A stretch of 64,000 nt of DNA, taken from assembly GCA_013396995.1 (NCBI GenBank), contig VWZP01006004.1, positions 1,327,304 through 1,391,303 of the forward strand. The letters are read 5' to 3'. Made by a program: the position numbers and the translations under genes. Below the pieces are notes generated by a model. The model saw only the letters and a list, made by a program, of their open reading frames with translations, ran no database searches and had not been told where the DNA came from. Positions 47,823 through 59,582 of this stretch are shown here, piece after piece (positions within the stretch are counted from its first letter, which is position 1; each line of letters begins with the position of its first letter). This DNA is from Dicaeum eximium. Lineage: Eukaryota > Chordata > Aves > Passeriformes > Dicaeidae.

Positions 47823-50389
47823 CCCTTTAGACAGCTTCAAAAATAAATGAACCAACCTTTCATCTAAAGCTGCACAGCAAATCCCTTCTTTCATTTTCCA
47901 GGCTCCTCTTACAAAGAGAAAAAGCAGAAGCATTAATGAGGTAGTCAAATATTCAAACCTTGCCAAGGGAGAAGGGATCCTTCAGTCATCATGAGCTCAA
48001 CCTGATAAATCCTTTTTAATTAATGTATATGCTAACATTGTATAAAGCAGCCATGATTCAGAGACCCCACAAAGCAAAACTGAAGAAGAAATACATCATG
48101 AGCAAGAGGAATTGGAGCCCAAAGTATTTCCATTCTGACTTTCAGAGAGCAGAGAAAGCATACTTATTAATTGGTTAAGTCCATCACTAATAAGCTCCCA
48201 GCTATGCTCAGTCTGCTCCCCAGCACTTTGCACAATGTCTGTGCAGTAATATGCTGATAGAAAGGGCATTTTATGGTAGCTGATAAAGGAGCAGCAAAAT
48301 GAGAAAGTTGAGAGGGAGGAGTATAATAAATGCAATTTTCTTTTTATTCTGGGTGGCAATTCTCAGCTACTCAGTTAAGGGATTGACTTTGTGAGGGGAT
48401 TTCTCCATGGAGGTCTTGTTCCTGCCCTGCAGGAATATGTTGGTGCCTTTGGGACTGTCAGACACTGAGGCAGTGGGCTACCATTGGAGTGTCTGGTGCT
48501 GGATAATCCCGGATTTCTCATGTCAGCACTGAGTATACTGACACCCTTGAAACCTTTTGGCTAATTGCTCTTTGACTCAGCTTCCCAGTCAACCCAAGAG
48601 ACCTCACTGGAAGCAGAAATATCACATGGTGACTGAAAATAAAAAACATTCACAATAAAGGCTAAAATTTGCTAATTTGTTATCTTAAAGATTAAGAACT
48701 GTATGCCTTTGGATGAATTTGATAATTAATTTGAGGCCCTTTGCAGTCAAATTTTTCCTGCTGTTAAGGTGACTCACTTGTTGAAAGGGTGATATCATAA
48801 AGGAAAAAATTCGAGCTAAATTCTGCAGAAAGTCATGAAAACAAGGTTCATAATAAAACTGTGAGCTGGTAATGCTGAAAATCCTGCTGTACTTCATTGT
48901 GAGAGACAACCTAGCAAAAGAGGCAGATTTTTGGATGTTGTAAATTGATGTGGCTCTTCTGCTTTTGCAGAAAATACACAAGTTAAACCATGTCCTCAGC
49001 TGGCATGTGAAACCCTGTAAGGACCATAAGAAGTGATGAGAGCAGTGACTAGAAAGGTTGTTTCCTTTAAAATAAAACCCTCTCTCAAGCAGTGACACAT
49101 CAGCTCAATTGATACAGTCAATCTCTCACCCAAGTTTAAAATCATCATTAAATGTTTTCCCTAATAATTAATGTACTTGGCAACTCTTGCTTCTCTTTCA
49201 AGAAATCCACCTGTAACATAAAGCTCTTATTATTAGGTGGTAGCTTCTATCAGAGTTGCAAAAAGCAGTTTCCAACATTTAATTTTACTGAGCTTCGCTA
49301 ATATTCTTGCTGAGCTGTTGGAGTATTTTGCTGTTAAGCCTGGAATAATATGTGAAGGAGATTTTGATGTGTTTGCCATATTTTAAAATAGTTTCCTTAG
49401 GATTTAATCACATTCTGTTGGTGTCTTGCTCCCTGCCATCTGTTACATCATCACAGCACTGTAACATGTTTAGCAGCCCTGGGTTTTAGAAGCTTGACTG
49501 ACAAGGTTTGTGATCTTAGAGGCTGAGACTGAGAAAAGAGTTCTTCATAATTCCTCAACACTGATGTGTTAGGAGAGATAGATAAGACTTATTATACTTT
49601 CATATCCTTCTCTCACTTATTCATCACTGTTTTTCACCAGTGTGATGAAGTCAGTGTTGACAGACACTAAACACAGTCAGATTTTTCTGTATAAGAAGGG
49701 GCATTGTCTAATGAAAGCAGATGAAAGCTGATATTTTCCATGCCTGAGAAGAAACCACACAGAAAATCAGTGATACGGCTTCTTCTGGAGTTAAAACAAT
49801 GCATTTGTAGCCAATTTTCAATCATTCAAGAGAAAGCAGGACCCAAACCTCTCCAGGCAGACAGCTCACAGAGCACAGCTCTTAGCAAAGATGGCACATG
49901 GACCACCTTCTGTTTGTGAGGAATAGTTAGTTAAACTTATCAAAGTCTGCATTCAAATCATACTCTAAGTGGAAGTTTCTCCTTTGGAAGCAGAGGATTT
50001 GCTTTATATGAGGCCCAGATTTATGCTGACCATCAGGGAGAGCTGTGATGAAGTATTTGTGAGTGCCAATACCACACCAGAGCAAGGTATGTGAGTGCAT
50101 ATCTGGGTTTCTATTTTCTTAGTAAGTTATGCACACAGAGGAAGAAAGGAAAAAGCAGACAGAAGCTTGGAGACAGGCAAGAAAAGAAGATGGAGGCACA
50201 CGGGTGGAGAGAAGACATGAGTGTGTTAGACTGTAAAGGAAAATGATTCAGGGATTTGAGGCATGGAAGGGCCATTCATGAAGTGCTAGAAAGGCTTTTC
50301 TGGTGCTGGGAAAGTGAAGGAGCAAACAAGGGGTCCAGATGAGTAATTTATAGTGAGTCCACGGCAGTACACAAAGGATTCTGGTTCTT
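47823..50389. other. Non-coding stretch, nothing recognised
   Basis: AT-rich unique-looking sequence. A 137-codon minus frame (48685-49098) has no family signal. No repeat was recognised. Confidence 0.5.
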
Positions 50390-50487
50390 TGGAGCCTCCA
50401 GCACTGCATCTGGGCATCAGGAGGAGAACTCAGAGCATTGGAGCCTCCAGCTCTGCATCTGGGCATCAGGAGGAGAACTCAGAGCAT
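50390..50487. repeat. 49-bp tandem duplication, two copies
   Basis: The unit starting TGGAGCCTCCAGC is present at 50390-50438 and 50439-50487 with a single difference (A/T at unit position 14). The near identity indicates a recent duplication or a variable-number minisatellite. It lies within frames at 50248-50466 and 50353-50550 that show matching repeat peptides and are not credible genes. Confidence 0.95.
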
Positions 50488-51369
50488 AGGAACTGTGAGT
50501 CTGAAGCAGTGGCTGGTAAAGGGACCTCCAGGAGTGCAGTAATGGAATAAGGGTATGTATGTCAATGTAAATGTTTGATAACAGCAAAGTCTGACAGAGA
50601 GGGGTATCAAGCAGAGTACTAACAAAAAGCACACATTATTGTTCACATTAACAATGATGCTTTTAATCCATCTTTATCCCGCTCAACCCAGGTTTAAAAA
50701 AATAAAATAGAAGAGGTGAAGAGTGCTTTTTCCTCGAATCTAAATTATCTGGGATAATCTGTATTAAGGAGGCATGGAATGGCTCATAAAAGGAAAGTAT
50801 AACAGATATTGCTCAGTTAGTGAATTATATAGTGCTCCCTTGCAATATAGAAAATTCATAAAGAGGGTGATTATGGGTACTGGACAGAAATCATAGGAGA
50901 GATTAGCTTTACAGCTCTCATGCTATAGAAACCTGACATGCTGCTTCTCACAGATGGAAATGTCACCCTTTATTTAGATACCCTGCTAAGCTTCAAACCC
51001 TGTAAGAAAAAGTCAGTTTGGTCCATGTTTTGAAAACTGGATAAGAAATGTGGGTCTGCTCTCATTTGTTCTAAAGCATTTTCCATGATGGCACTAAAGT
51101 GGGCTATAAAGAAAACATAAATGCAATTTATGTCCATTACATGTAAAGAGGGACGAGTTCAAATGCTAATCCAGCCATGTATCACCACGTTGCAGAAGAG
51201 TAAATGGCATCCATTATGGGCCTGTGGCTCTGTCCAAGGCTCTGACACCTCACTGTGCCTGAGAAATCAGTGAGCAAAGGTAATTTTTTTTTTTTTCCTA
51301 GCTCATACCTTCCCATTGACTAAGAAATCTTTTCCCCTCACAGTTATGTTCTATTATATTCCTGTAGTG
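50488..51369. other. Non-coding stretch, nothing firm
   Basis: AT-rich, with a T run at about 51287-51297 that ends in CCTAG (acceptor-like) but with no credible exon after it. Confidence 0.45.
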
Positions 51370-51560
51370 GCACTTTAGATTAACAGTCCAGGTAATTAAA
51401 ATGGAATCCAAGTGAAAACGCTATAGAAGCACTTGTGACATTCACATTAATAATGGAGGGGTTCATCAAAATTAATGTTATTACAGTAAATACCAAGAAA
51501 ATTAACTGTGATTGGCTCATTATTTTAAATCGTGCTCCCATCTGCAGCTGACTCTTCTAG
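51370..51560. promoter_or_regulatory. Candidate conserved non-coding block
   Basis: Several homeodomain-type words in a short span: GGTAATTAAAATGG (51391-51404), CACATTAATAATGG (51442-51455) and AAAATTAATGTTATTAC (51468-51484), plus GATTGGCTCATT (51511-51522, inverted CCAAT). CpGs are retained at 51419 and 51531. The block is free of microsatellites and frames. This style suits a developmental enhancer, but conservation cannot be judged from one sequence. Confidence 0.18.
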
Positions 51561-52156
51561 ATGGCTGTAAGGAATAGGTGTGGTGATGATTCAGGACTTG
51601 GAACCAGCATGCAGACAGAAAGCACAACGAGCTGTGATCAGCACTAGAGAAAGGCTTTCATCATATCTCAGGTGCACTTTGCTATAAGGCAGGTAAGACT
51701 TGGAAGCCTCCTTTCTTCACTTTCCTATCCAGTATATCTGGGATGTTTAGGAAGAACCATAATAGGTATTATGTTTTATCTGGAAATAAGAGGAGATTCC
51801 AATGTAGGAAAAGTCTGTCTTTGCATTAGGAGACAATTTCTACATCAACCAGCTTTGAGTCTAAATTCATGTAGTGATGGTGTATAAGAAAGAAAATTAA
51901 GATAGAGAGTGATTATCACATGGACTGACTTGACAGAGCCACTTGGAAAAACAGACCTTATATAAGTCTTTTGTGCTGTTATCCAGTATACTGCCAATCT
52001 GAAAATACAGTCCATCACTACGACAAATGCATAGAGAATATCTTTTTGGAAAGAAGTACTATTCCATCTCATTATTTTTGAATGTCTAACATAGAAGGCT
52101 TATGTCTACTTGTTTTACAGGAAGCTAGGCAAAGCACCTCATTTTTATTGACTAGT
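51561..52156. other. Non-coding stretch, nothing recognised
   Basis: AT-rich sequence without a supportable gene or repeat. Confidence 0.5.
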
Positions 52157-52182
52157 TAAAAAAAAAAATATATATATATATA
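52157..52182. repeat. A-run followed by TA microsatellite
   Basis: An A run from about 52158 to 52168 runs into (TA)7 to 52182. Confidence 0.88.
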
Positions 52183-52497
52183 GGTAAAATCAAAGAGTTC
52201 AGGTGTCCCAAAAGTGACAAACTTGGGAAAGTGAGAGAAGAAAAGGAGTTTCAACTCATAAAGCATAACAAAATATGAAAGCATGCAGAAAGAAATCCAT
52301 GTTGCAGCAGCAACACAATTGTGCAGAATCAGGGATGCCCAGATCTGTATTCTAGCAAAATTCTGTTTGTTCTTTTCCACCTCTCATTTTCATGATGAGT
52401 AAAAGAATGTATTAGAGAAACAGTCACCTGAAGTTAATATTTGTAACTTTACTTAACTGGGAAACTTCTTTTTGGTATGTTACAGAAATTAAAATGA

Positions 52498-52561
52498 CAG
52501 GGGGTTGGAACTAGATGGTCTTCAAGGCCTCTTCCGACCTGAGCCATTCTGTGTCTCTATG
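52498..52561 (+). mobile_element. Short CR1 3'-tail fragment
   Basis: 'GGGGTTGGAACTAGATGGTC', then 'TTCAAGGCCTCTTCCGACCT' and 'GAGCCATTCTGTGTCTCTAT'. This is the last ~65 bp of a bird CR1 of the 'ggttggaactagatgatctt' type, ending in its short tail repeats. The rest of the element is absent. Confidence 0.88.
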
Positions 52562-52764
52562 CAGAAAATTAAACACTTGGTGTAGATAAAAGTAATGGTA
52601 AGTAAATAGGAAAAACATGCAAACAATGGAGGAAATAACTACCTATGTACTTATTGAAGACATTGCAGAAATGACCACTGTAATGCTTTCTCATTAGGTT
52701 GGAGGCTTTGTTGTTTAAAGGAAAAAGCCGAGGCTAAGGTACACCCCAATTTATTGACACCATC
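52562..52764. other. Non-coding stretch, nothing recognised
   Basis: Short unique-looking stretch. No feature. Confidence 0.5.
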
Positions 52765-52822
52765 ATGAACTTCAGTGGAGCTGTTCCAATTTATGCCATT
52801 TTGAGACCTCACTGAGAAGCTG
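52765..52822. repeat. Possible ancient amniote repeat remnant
   Basis: GAACTTCAGTGGAGCTGTTC, then CAATTTATGCCATTTTGAG, resembles the 'gacttcagtggagttacacc - aatttacaccagctgag' core of an old repeat shared by reptiles and birds. About 45 bp can be compared, with several differences. Confidence 0.33.
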
Positions 52823-54292
52823 GGGTGTTGGAAACAGTTTGCATGAACTGAAAATCCACAGCAGTTTGGTTCAGTGATGTCTGTGTTCTTTTTCAGGTGA
52901 GATTTTTTTCCTAATGCCCCTGAGGTGTCATTAGTCCTCTCCCCATTGACACTTGCTGAAAAGTGCCTCCAATCTGCATATAAATGATGCAGAAAAAAAT
53001 AATAGAAAGAAATCATAGCCGCTCCTGAACTAACTTTGGGTTTCGTTTTAACATTCAGATTTAACAAAATGCCTCTCTTTGTAAGGAAGTTTGTTCTTTT
53101 TCTTGTTTTAAATTACATTTTTTCAAAGAGAGAAATGAGTTTTCTGCTTCTGTTGAAGTCGAAGCAGAGATGACAAAATGAACTGCCTAGCCTTTTAGGA
53201 GGAAACCTTACATTTGAAAATACCATTCTGAATAGAAGCTGGGAATTTGTACACACTCATTTATCATAGGGGCCATGAAAGTAGCACCCTCGATTCCTGT
53301 CTGGAGAGAAGGAATGAGCTATCCCAGCAGTGATATTGCTGCAAATTGCAACCAAACATAGGGAATTTTGGAAGTTTATTACCATGGTCCATTTTAAAGG
53401 TAAAAAAATATTTCTTCTCTGAAGCCTGCTCTGGAACAGGAGGATCTCTGCCACTTAGGTGGCAGAGGGATCCTTCATTTTGTCTGTTGTCACTAAGCTT
53501 GTTTTGCATCTTTAGTGATAATTGTTTTTATCAGAGGCTGCTGAAGGGCTCTGGTTAGTTCCCTAGTGCACATGAAGGCTCCTCAGCATCCCCTGAAAGC
53601 ATGACTGTCATTTACAAGGCATACAATTCTTGGTGTCAAATTAATCTGCAGAAATAAAGGATCAGGCTGCACACCTCTGACATTATGTAGCTGTAAACCT
53701 AAGAGCAGAGACTGCACATGTTTTGTGGAAAAAATCCCCAACACTTCAAACCTCTTTTTAGCTTCAGCTATTGATTAAATTATGGGTTTTTTTAAGGATC
53801 CAGAAACCATGTAACAGGGAAAACAGGAAACTTTTGGTTCTCTATTCTGATTAAAAGCTGCCCCTGCCTCTAATAATCCAGGGGAAAAAGGATTTTTGAA
53901 GGGAAAAATAAAAGTTTTTATGAAACAACTCTTCAGTAAACAATAACTATCTTCTACACCTATGTACACACACAAGTACACACATTTGTAAAAAAGAAAA
54001 GGTGAAAAGGAATCTGCAGAAGATAGCTCAGGTGGCCAGGAGGATTACTAATATCAAAAGTCTCTTTATATGGTATCATGCTAATTGTGATGCTTGCAGC
54101 ATTGTAAATCATCTTGCTGCATCAAGCCAAATGAAAGAATTACAAGGAAACAGAGACAGGAGAGATGGGACTTGTTCCTTAAAAAAAGACTTTCGAAGAA
54201 GGATAAGGACAATGTGCTAAATCACTAAGATTATTCTGAATCAGCTGAACTATTCTGATTTCCAGCAGGTGTGTTTGGTCCTTAAAATTAAG
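52823..54292. other. Non-coding stretch, nothing recognised
   Basis: AT-rich sequence. A 138-codon minus frame (52651-53067) overlaps its start and shows no family signal. Confidence 0.5.
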
Positions 54293-54322
54293 AAAGTGGG
54301 ATTGTGAAAAGTGGGATTGTGA
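54293..54322. repeat. Perfect 15-bp tandem duplication
   Basis: AAAGTGGGATTGTGA at 54293-54307 and again at 54308-54322, identical. Confidence 0.95.
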
Positions 54323-55390
54323 CAGTCCCAAGTTTCTAGTGAGCCTAAGGCTGGTTGCTGTGAGTCTGCCCTCAGCATCTTCAGCAGTGGGCTGAGGTTC
54401 TTATTGGGTTGAGCCCATAAGCAGCAAGTCAGACTGGGCAGAGTCCCCTGCAAAGGCACAAGGACCATCCACTTGAAAAGATCAGCATTTTTTTACTGCT
54501 GACCATGGGCTTAAAATGCTTCTTTTGGGGAGGGGTTCAAGGCAGTCCCCTCCTGTCTTGCTGATCCAGTGGTCATCATGATCCCTGTGTGATGGAGGCC
54601 AAGCTTGTGCAAGGAAAATAAGTCAGACACAGAGACCCAGTCCACAAACCATGGATAGCTGTGCCTCTAGAGCTGCCAGGGCTGGTCAGCACGAGAACCT
54701 GTGTCCTTTTCCCCCAGACATACCATCATGATACACTTGTAGGAGAATTGGGCCATTCTGAGGTAAAAACCCTATCAGCCTAGTGAGCCCAACCATCAGC
54801 AGCACAGCCATTTATGGTTTGCCTTCACAGAATCATATATAGCAGAAGAAAATAATTACATGCACTTTCTCATTTTCAAAGCAAAACATTAGGATAAAAT
54901 CACATCGTTCTTTCTTCCATCCTCTTCAGGTCCAAAGATGATGGGGGTGAAGTATCAATTTATCAAAATCCCTCAACTACAGCGCAATTAACTTGAACCG
55001 AACAAGAGAGATTTTTCCTGTGATTTTGTATTACAGTCAACCTAAGTATGAAAGGAAACAGTGTAAGGAGAATCCACAATGTGATGAAAGTTAATATTGT
55101 AGAAGATAATGAGATGTAAATTGCTAGTTGGAACAATACCTACAGGCTCAACTCTTCGTACTTTTTTTTTTTAGCCAAAGATAGGGATATTTTTATGTAT
55201 TAATAATTTTCAGTTCTTGAGCTCTTTATAAAAGAGATCAGTAACAAAATGCCTTTGCTCTTCAAAGGAAGAAACTGAACCCAAAAGAGATATGATATGC
55301 AGAACTCCTTAGCAGAGCAGATACTCATCATAATACCACAGATTTCCTGAGTTTCCTTTTAAGTTCTGAAGTATGATGGTTTTTACACAA
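54323..55390. other. Non-coding stretch, nothing recognised
   Basis: Unique-looking sequence without a supportable feature. A CR1-tail-like ACAGAATCATA at about 54828 is too short to call. Confidence 0.5.
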
Positions 55391-55604
55391 TGGGGGTGTT
55401 CAGCCTGGAGAACAAAAGGCTCTGGGGAGACCTTGGAACCCTTTTCAGTACCTGAAGCAGCTCCAGGAGAGCTGGAGAGGGACTTTGGACAAGGGCCTGG
55501 AGTGACAGGGCAAGGAGGAATGGCTTAACAGTAAGGGTTAGATGGGATATTGGGAAGAAATTGCTCCCTGAGAGGGTGGTGACTCCTTGGCACAGGTTGC
55601 CCCA
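55391..55604 (+). mobile_element. CR1 LINE internal 3' fragment, truncated at both ends
   Basis: 'GGGGGTGTTCAGCCTGGAGA', 'GGCTCTGGGGAGACCTTGGA', 'CAGTACCTGAAGCAGCTCCA', 'GGAGAGCTGGAGAGGGACTT', 'GGACAAGGGCCTGGAGTGAC', 'GATGGGATATTGGGAAGAAA' and 'GGTGGTGACTCCTTGGCACA' match a bird CR1 closely, indicating a fairly young copy. It stops after CAGGTTGCCCC. The normal 3' UTR and tail are missing, unusual for CR1, so a deletion or rearrangement after insertion is likely. The 82-codon minus frame at 55383-55631 is antisense to it. Confidence 0.93.
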
Positions 55605-55692
55605 AGATTCTATTTCAAAAATCCTTTTCAATTATTAAATGACATAGATTCAGAATAACATTTTTTTTAAACTTTTTTTTCCCCAGGGGAAG

Positions 55693-56016
55693 ATGAGAGA
55701 ACACAAAAGTACTAAAGTTAAGCACAACTTTTTACAGGTGCTGGAAGAGGAGATCTGCACATTTATCATCCCTCTGGAATCTGTATTTCAGAATGTTTTA
55801 GGCAAGAAAAACACCTTGAAGAAAACCAAGAGTGTTTGGGAAGAGCTGGTGTCAGTCCAATACTCAGATGCAAATAAAATGCAGGAAGCAGTCTCTGATG
55901 TTTGTAACTTGCTGACTCCAAAGTCCAATCCTGATGGAATTTACCACATCCATCAGTCATTTACTCCTGTTGTGCTAAAAAAACACGAGACAATAAATAT
56001 GGCTAGTGTGCCATAA
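55693..56016 (+). other. 107-codon frame behind a splice-acceptor-like site
   Basis: A strong acceptor-like sequence (polypyrimidine from about 55672, then CCCCAG ending at 55686) precedes an open frame from ATG at 55693 to TAA at 56014-56016. A second acceptor-like TTTTTACAG ends at about 55737, inside the frame. The predicted product is mixed in composition, charged, without low complexity, and has a basic GKKNTLKKTKS stretch in the middle. That makes it more protein-like than most frames here. No family was recognised. It starts about 90 bp after the truncated CR1. Chance remains the leading explanation. Confidence 0.18.
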
Positions 56017-58682
56017 AGTCATTGTAAACCCAGTGAAACCAGAATAATTCTATTTATGGCATTCATCTGGATGATTTGCCAGGCATCCCAACCCACACAC
56101 ACCCTTTACAGAGAAAAAGGCAACTATCATTAAAGTGAAACATATTCTGCTAGTAAAAACAGCCAAACCAAACCCCTCCTCTGGTGAAAGCATGCCCACA
56201 CAGGGAGGTTGGCCACATCTTTGCCAATCAGGCTTCTCAGAATTATCAGAATTTCTTTACTTGCAAAGGCCAATTTGGCTTACCATAGAAAGCTGTTTGA
56301 CTGATAGATTAATTCCCTTTCAAAAATTAAAATTCAAGGCATGATAGTGCAAGAGGTAAGTTTTGATTTGAGAACATTATCTGTCCTCTCAGTCTGCACT
56401 AACTCATCTTTTATAATACTGATTTCAGTCTTACAAGATCATCAAAACACTACCCTTGACCATCACATCAAATCTTGCTTAACACTACATTCTACTCTTT
56501 GAGCATGACAAACTTCCCTGTATTTAGCAGTGCAACTGTGAATCTCAGCAGAATCAGCACAATTCAGTTATCCCAGTGATCCCATTTCAACCCCAAAATC
56601 AGCCAGAAAGAAAATAAAATATCCAAGTGCAAGTGTGCTACACTTTCATATGCACACTCATGGTGTAAAGGTCATTTCCTCCAGTTTAATCCCAAAAACC
56701 ACAGATACAGGATGTTCCCATAGCCTGATGCTGTTTCCACCTCACCTTTTCTCTGTATTTTTCAATTCCTTCTCACATCAAAATACATTTGTGTTGGGGC
56801 TCAGCCTGCCTGCTCCTCTCCACCTGGTCTTATTCAACACTGAAAGCTTGCTCACTTTTCATCAATGGTAACTGATTTTTGACATTACATCTTAAAAATA
56901 TCATTTTGTACCTTCTCTTCCAATGCCCCTTGTGCTAGGGGACAAACTCATAACACCTGCAAATAAGTCACTGCATCTTCTTCCCTCAAATTATTATTTT
57001 AAAAACTGCACTGGCATTAAAAGCCTAAATGATGGAGTTATAGCTGGGATGGAGTTGTAGCACGGTATCAGAACATGAATATAAAAGTCATCTTAAATGA
57101 GCTGATTTGGAAAATAAATTGAGGAAGACGTGCACAGGAATAATGAACTGCAAAAGCTGCAAAATAAGGAACACTTGCATCCTTCTGCAGAAAAGAAACT
57201 TGATTTATGTAAACTATAAATATCAATATGCATGAAGGGTGCTCAGCTGTGGAGATACAGGTATGTATCATTTCACTGTAGGTGTCAAAAATACAGCTGG
57301 AATATATCCAGTTGAACACCACAAGTCAAAAAACAGGGAAAACTGGAGAAACTCTAAGAACAAAAAGGAGCTCATCCGAGATCGAAAATATAGAAAAGGC
57401 TGGAATAACTGGGATAGTAAAGAAGACTGAGGACAGCATTTCATACTTCAAATGTGCCTAAGAGACTTCTTCAGAGAGGTAAGTTAGTGTTCACTAGGCA
57501 TGAGGGAAAAACATGGGGGGAAAGAGGCAGTGTTTGCTGAAATAAATAATTTTCTTATGAATTGTTAACTACATGAGAGAATATATTCATTTTCCTTACT
57601 ACCTCAGACACTATGCTGGTAGGAAAACTAACATAGACATGTGGGAAAAAAAAAAAAAATCTCAATGTTCTTTATGTCCTGAAGTCTGATTAAAAGACAG
57701 AAAAACCTCTGCACCCTTGTAGCCATCACCCATTTCAGGTCAAAGTTCTGGTGTGTATTATGACCTTTTTTGTTGTTTAATTACTTTAGGGTGATCTTTA
57801 AAGGTCCACATATCCCTGTCTTCTCTAACTCTGTGCTAGCCTGGGTGTGTGGGTCAGTGCTAAGTTTGCACTCAATGAGCAGTGGCCTCTCTTCTCACCT
57901 CTGCTGACACCCTGCACGCAATTTCAGGACTGGAACATGTTATTGGTGATATTTACTCCTGTCTGTTTTGCCACAGAGAGTCAGCAGCAGAGCTGGTGCA
58001 GGGATTTACTGTGAATTTAAGAGCATGAGGTCAAGCTGAGCTGTGGCCCTGAGATGCCCCTGATCCTTTTCTCCTCTCCCCTTCCCCTGTCCTGACACCC
58101 ACTTGGGGTCCAGAGAGGAGGGTGGGTCAGGAGCTGCAGGCCACATCCAGGCAAAGCTTCTTATCCTTCAGCTTTTTTTTTTCCCAGAAGGTATCTTTTG
58201 GATATGTCTTCTGATAACACTTGTTTTCCCATCCATGTGAGCAACACTTTGACCTCAGCTGTATCCTGCTGACACAAATCAGACACCGAGACAGAGCCCA
58301 GCCCTTGCTGCGCTCAGTGCTCTGCGGCTGCCACGGTGCCTCTCTGCCTGCATTGATTCATCACCTGCCCATCTCCAGCTCAGAACAGCCAGAGCTGCTG
58401 ATATCCTCTGCTTCTGCCTGTGGCTGTATTTCTGCAGGCTGTGATCATCTCAGATCACACACAGGCAGAGGTCAGGAGGCAGAGCAGCAAACCCTCCCAA
58501 AGCCCAGGGGTGCTCCAGGTGCCAGCAGTGACAAGCCAGTGGGCTACAGGATGGGCCCTGTGCCTCAGCAGGATGCAGAGGAGAGCTGTACTGTCAATAT
58601 GTCCCTGATGAGAGCAAAAAGCCACCCCTTGCTGCTGCTAAATATTGCAGACCCCACATGCTTACTTTCCAAAGAGCTACGG
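56017..58682. other. Non-coding stretch; GC-rich end
   Basis: AT-rich to about 57800, with an A14 run at 57646-57659. It is then GC-richer from about 57840 to 58680, including CpGs at about 58286, 58311, 58325 and 58335. A 156-codon frame (58221-58691 plus) in this part is C-, S-, H- and L-rich and has no recognised domain. Confidence 0.45.
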
Positions 58683-59060
58683 AGGTGGTGAAGGATCTGG
58701 AGCACAAGTCTGATGAGGAGGGGCTGAGGGAGCTGGGGATGCTTAGCCTGGAGAAAAGGAGGTTCAGGAGTGACCTTATCACTCCCTGAAAGAAGGTTTC
58801 AGACAGGTGGGGTTCAGCCTCTGCTCCCAGGTAACAAGTGAGAGATCAAGCCAAAATGGCTTCAGTTGTTTCAGGGGAGGTTAAGACTGGATATTAGGAA
58901 ATGTCTTCCCAGAAAGGGCTGTCAAACACTGGAACAGGATTCTCAAAGTGGTTAAATCACCATCCCTGGAGGTATTTAAAGATGTGTAGGTGTGGCACTT
59001 AGGGAGATGGTTTGGGCTCAATGATCTCGGAGGTCTGTTCTTACCTAAATGATTCCATCA
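58683..59060 (+). mobile_element. CR1 LINE, 5'-truncated copy with intact 3' end
   Basis: 'AGGTGGTGAAGGATCTGGAG', 'CACAAGTCTGATGAGGAGGG', 'GCTGAGGGAGCTGGGGATGC', 'CAGGGGAGGTTAAGACTGGA', 'TATTAGGAAATGTCTTCCCA', 'CCATCCCTGGAGGTATTTAA' and 'GGGCTCAATGATCTCGGAGG' follow bird CR1 in order to 'CTAAATGATTCCATCA', its tail. Length is about 380 bp with moderate divergence. The minus frame at 58594-58782 is antisense to its 5' part. Confidence 0.93.
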
Positions 59061-59513
59061 GTTTATATGTCCTACCCATATTCAGCAGCTTGGTTTTTCT
59101 TAGATGATTTTATGAAAGAGGAAAGAACTTATGTGATGTGACTGTGGTTCAGAGAGGGAGGCTGGAGCCCCCTCTTTCACCTCATACCTCGGCTCAGGGA
59201 AAAAAATTTCCCTTTCCTCCAGAACTACCACGTATAAAGCCAGATTTTCCTGATTGCTTCCCATGTTACAACTCCAAACCTCTGAATCTAAACATTTAGG
59301 CAGCTGACTCAGAGGCTAAAAAGAGCAGTTACTGGAAGGCTTTCCTATGATGGGAAAGGAGCAGGGATAATTCCCCCCAGCTGTGAGCTGGGTGGGACAT
59401 TAAATAATCTTTGGAGAGAGCTGTTTCTTGCACTTCACCACAGTTCTGCAGAGGCAGCAGCTCAATACTACCAACTGTTCAGATGTTCCATCCATATGTT
59501 TTGGAGTTTCGGG
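59061..59513. other. Non-coding stretch, nothing recognised
   Basis: Unique-looking sequence without a supportable feature. Confidence 0.5.
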
Positions 59514-59582
59514 GTTGATTTTTTGGTTTTGTTTTGGTTTTTGGATTTTGTTTTGGTTTTTGTTTGTTTGTTTTGTTTTGCT
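59514..59582. repeat. GTTTT-type low-complexity tract
   Basis: Repeated GGTTTTGTTTT and GTTTGTTTG units, almost only T and G on the plus strand. It resembles the 12573-12700 tract. The 88-codon minus frame (59479-59745) with K/N/P/T-rich repeats is an artefact of it. Confidence 0.9.

Noticed and set aside
54828..54840. CR1-tail-like ACAGAATCATA
   Set aside because: Too short, and adjacent sequence does not match CR1.
58594..58782. 62-codon minus frame
   Set aside because: Antisense to the 5' part of the CR1 at 58683-59060.
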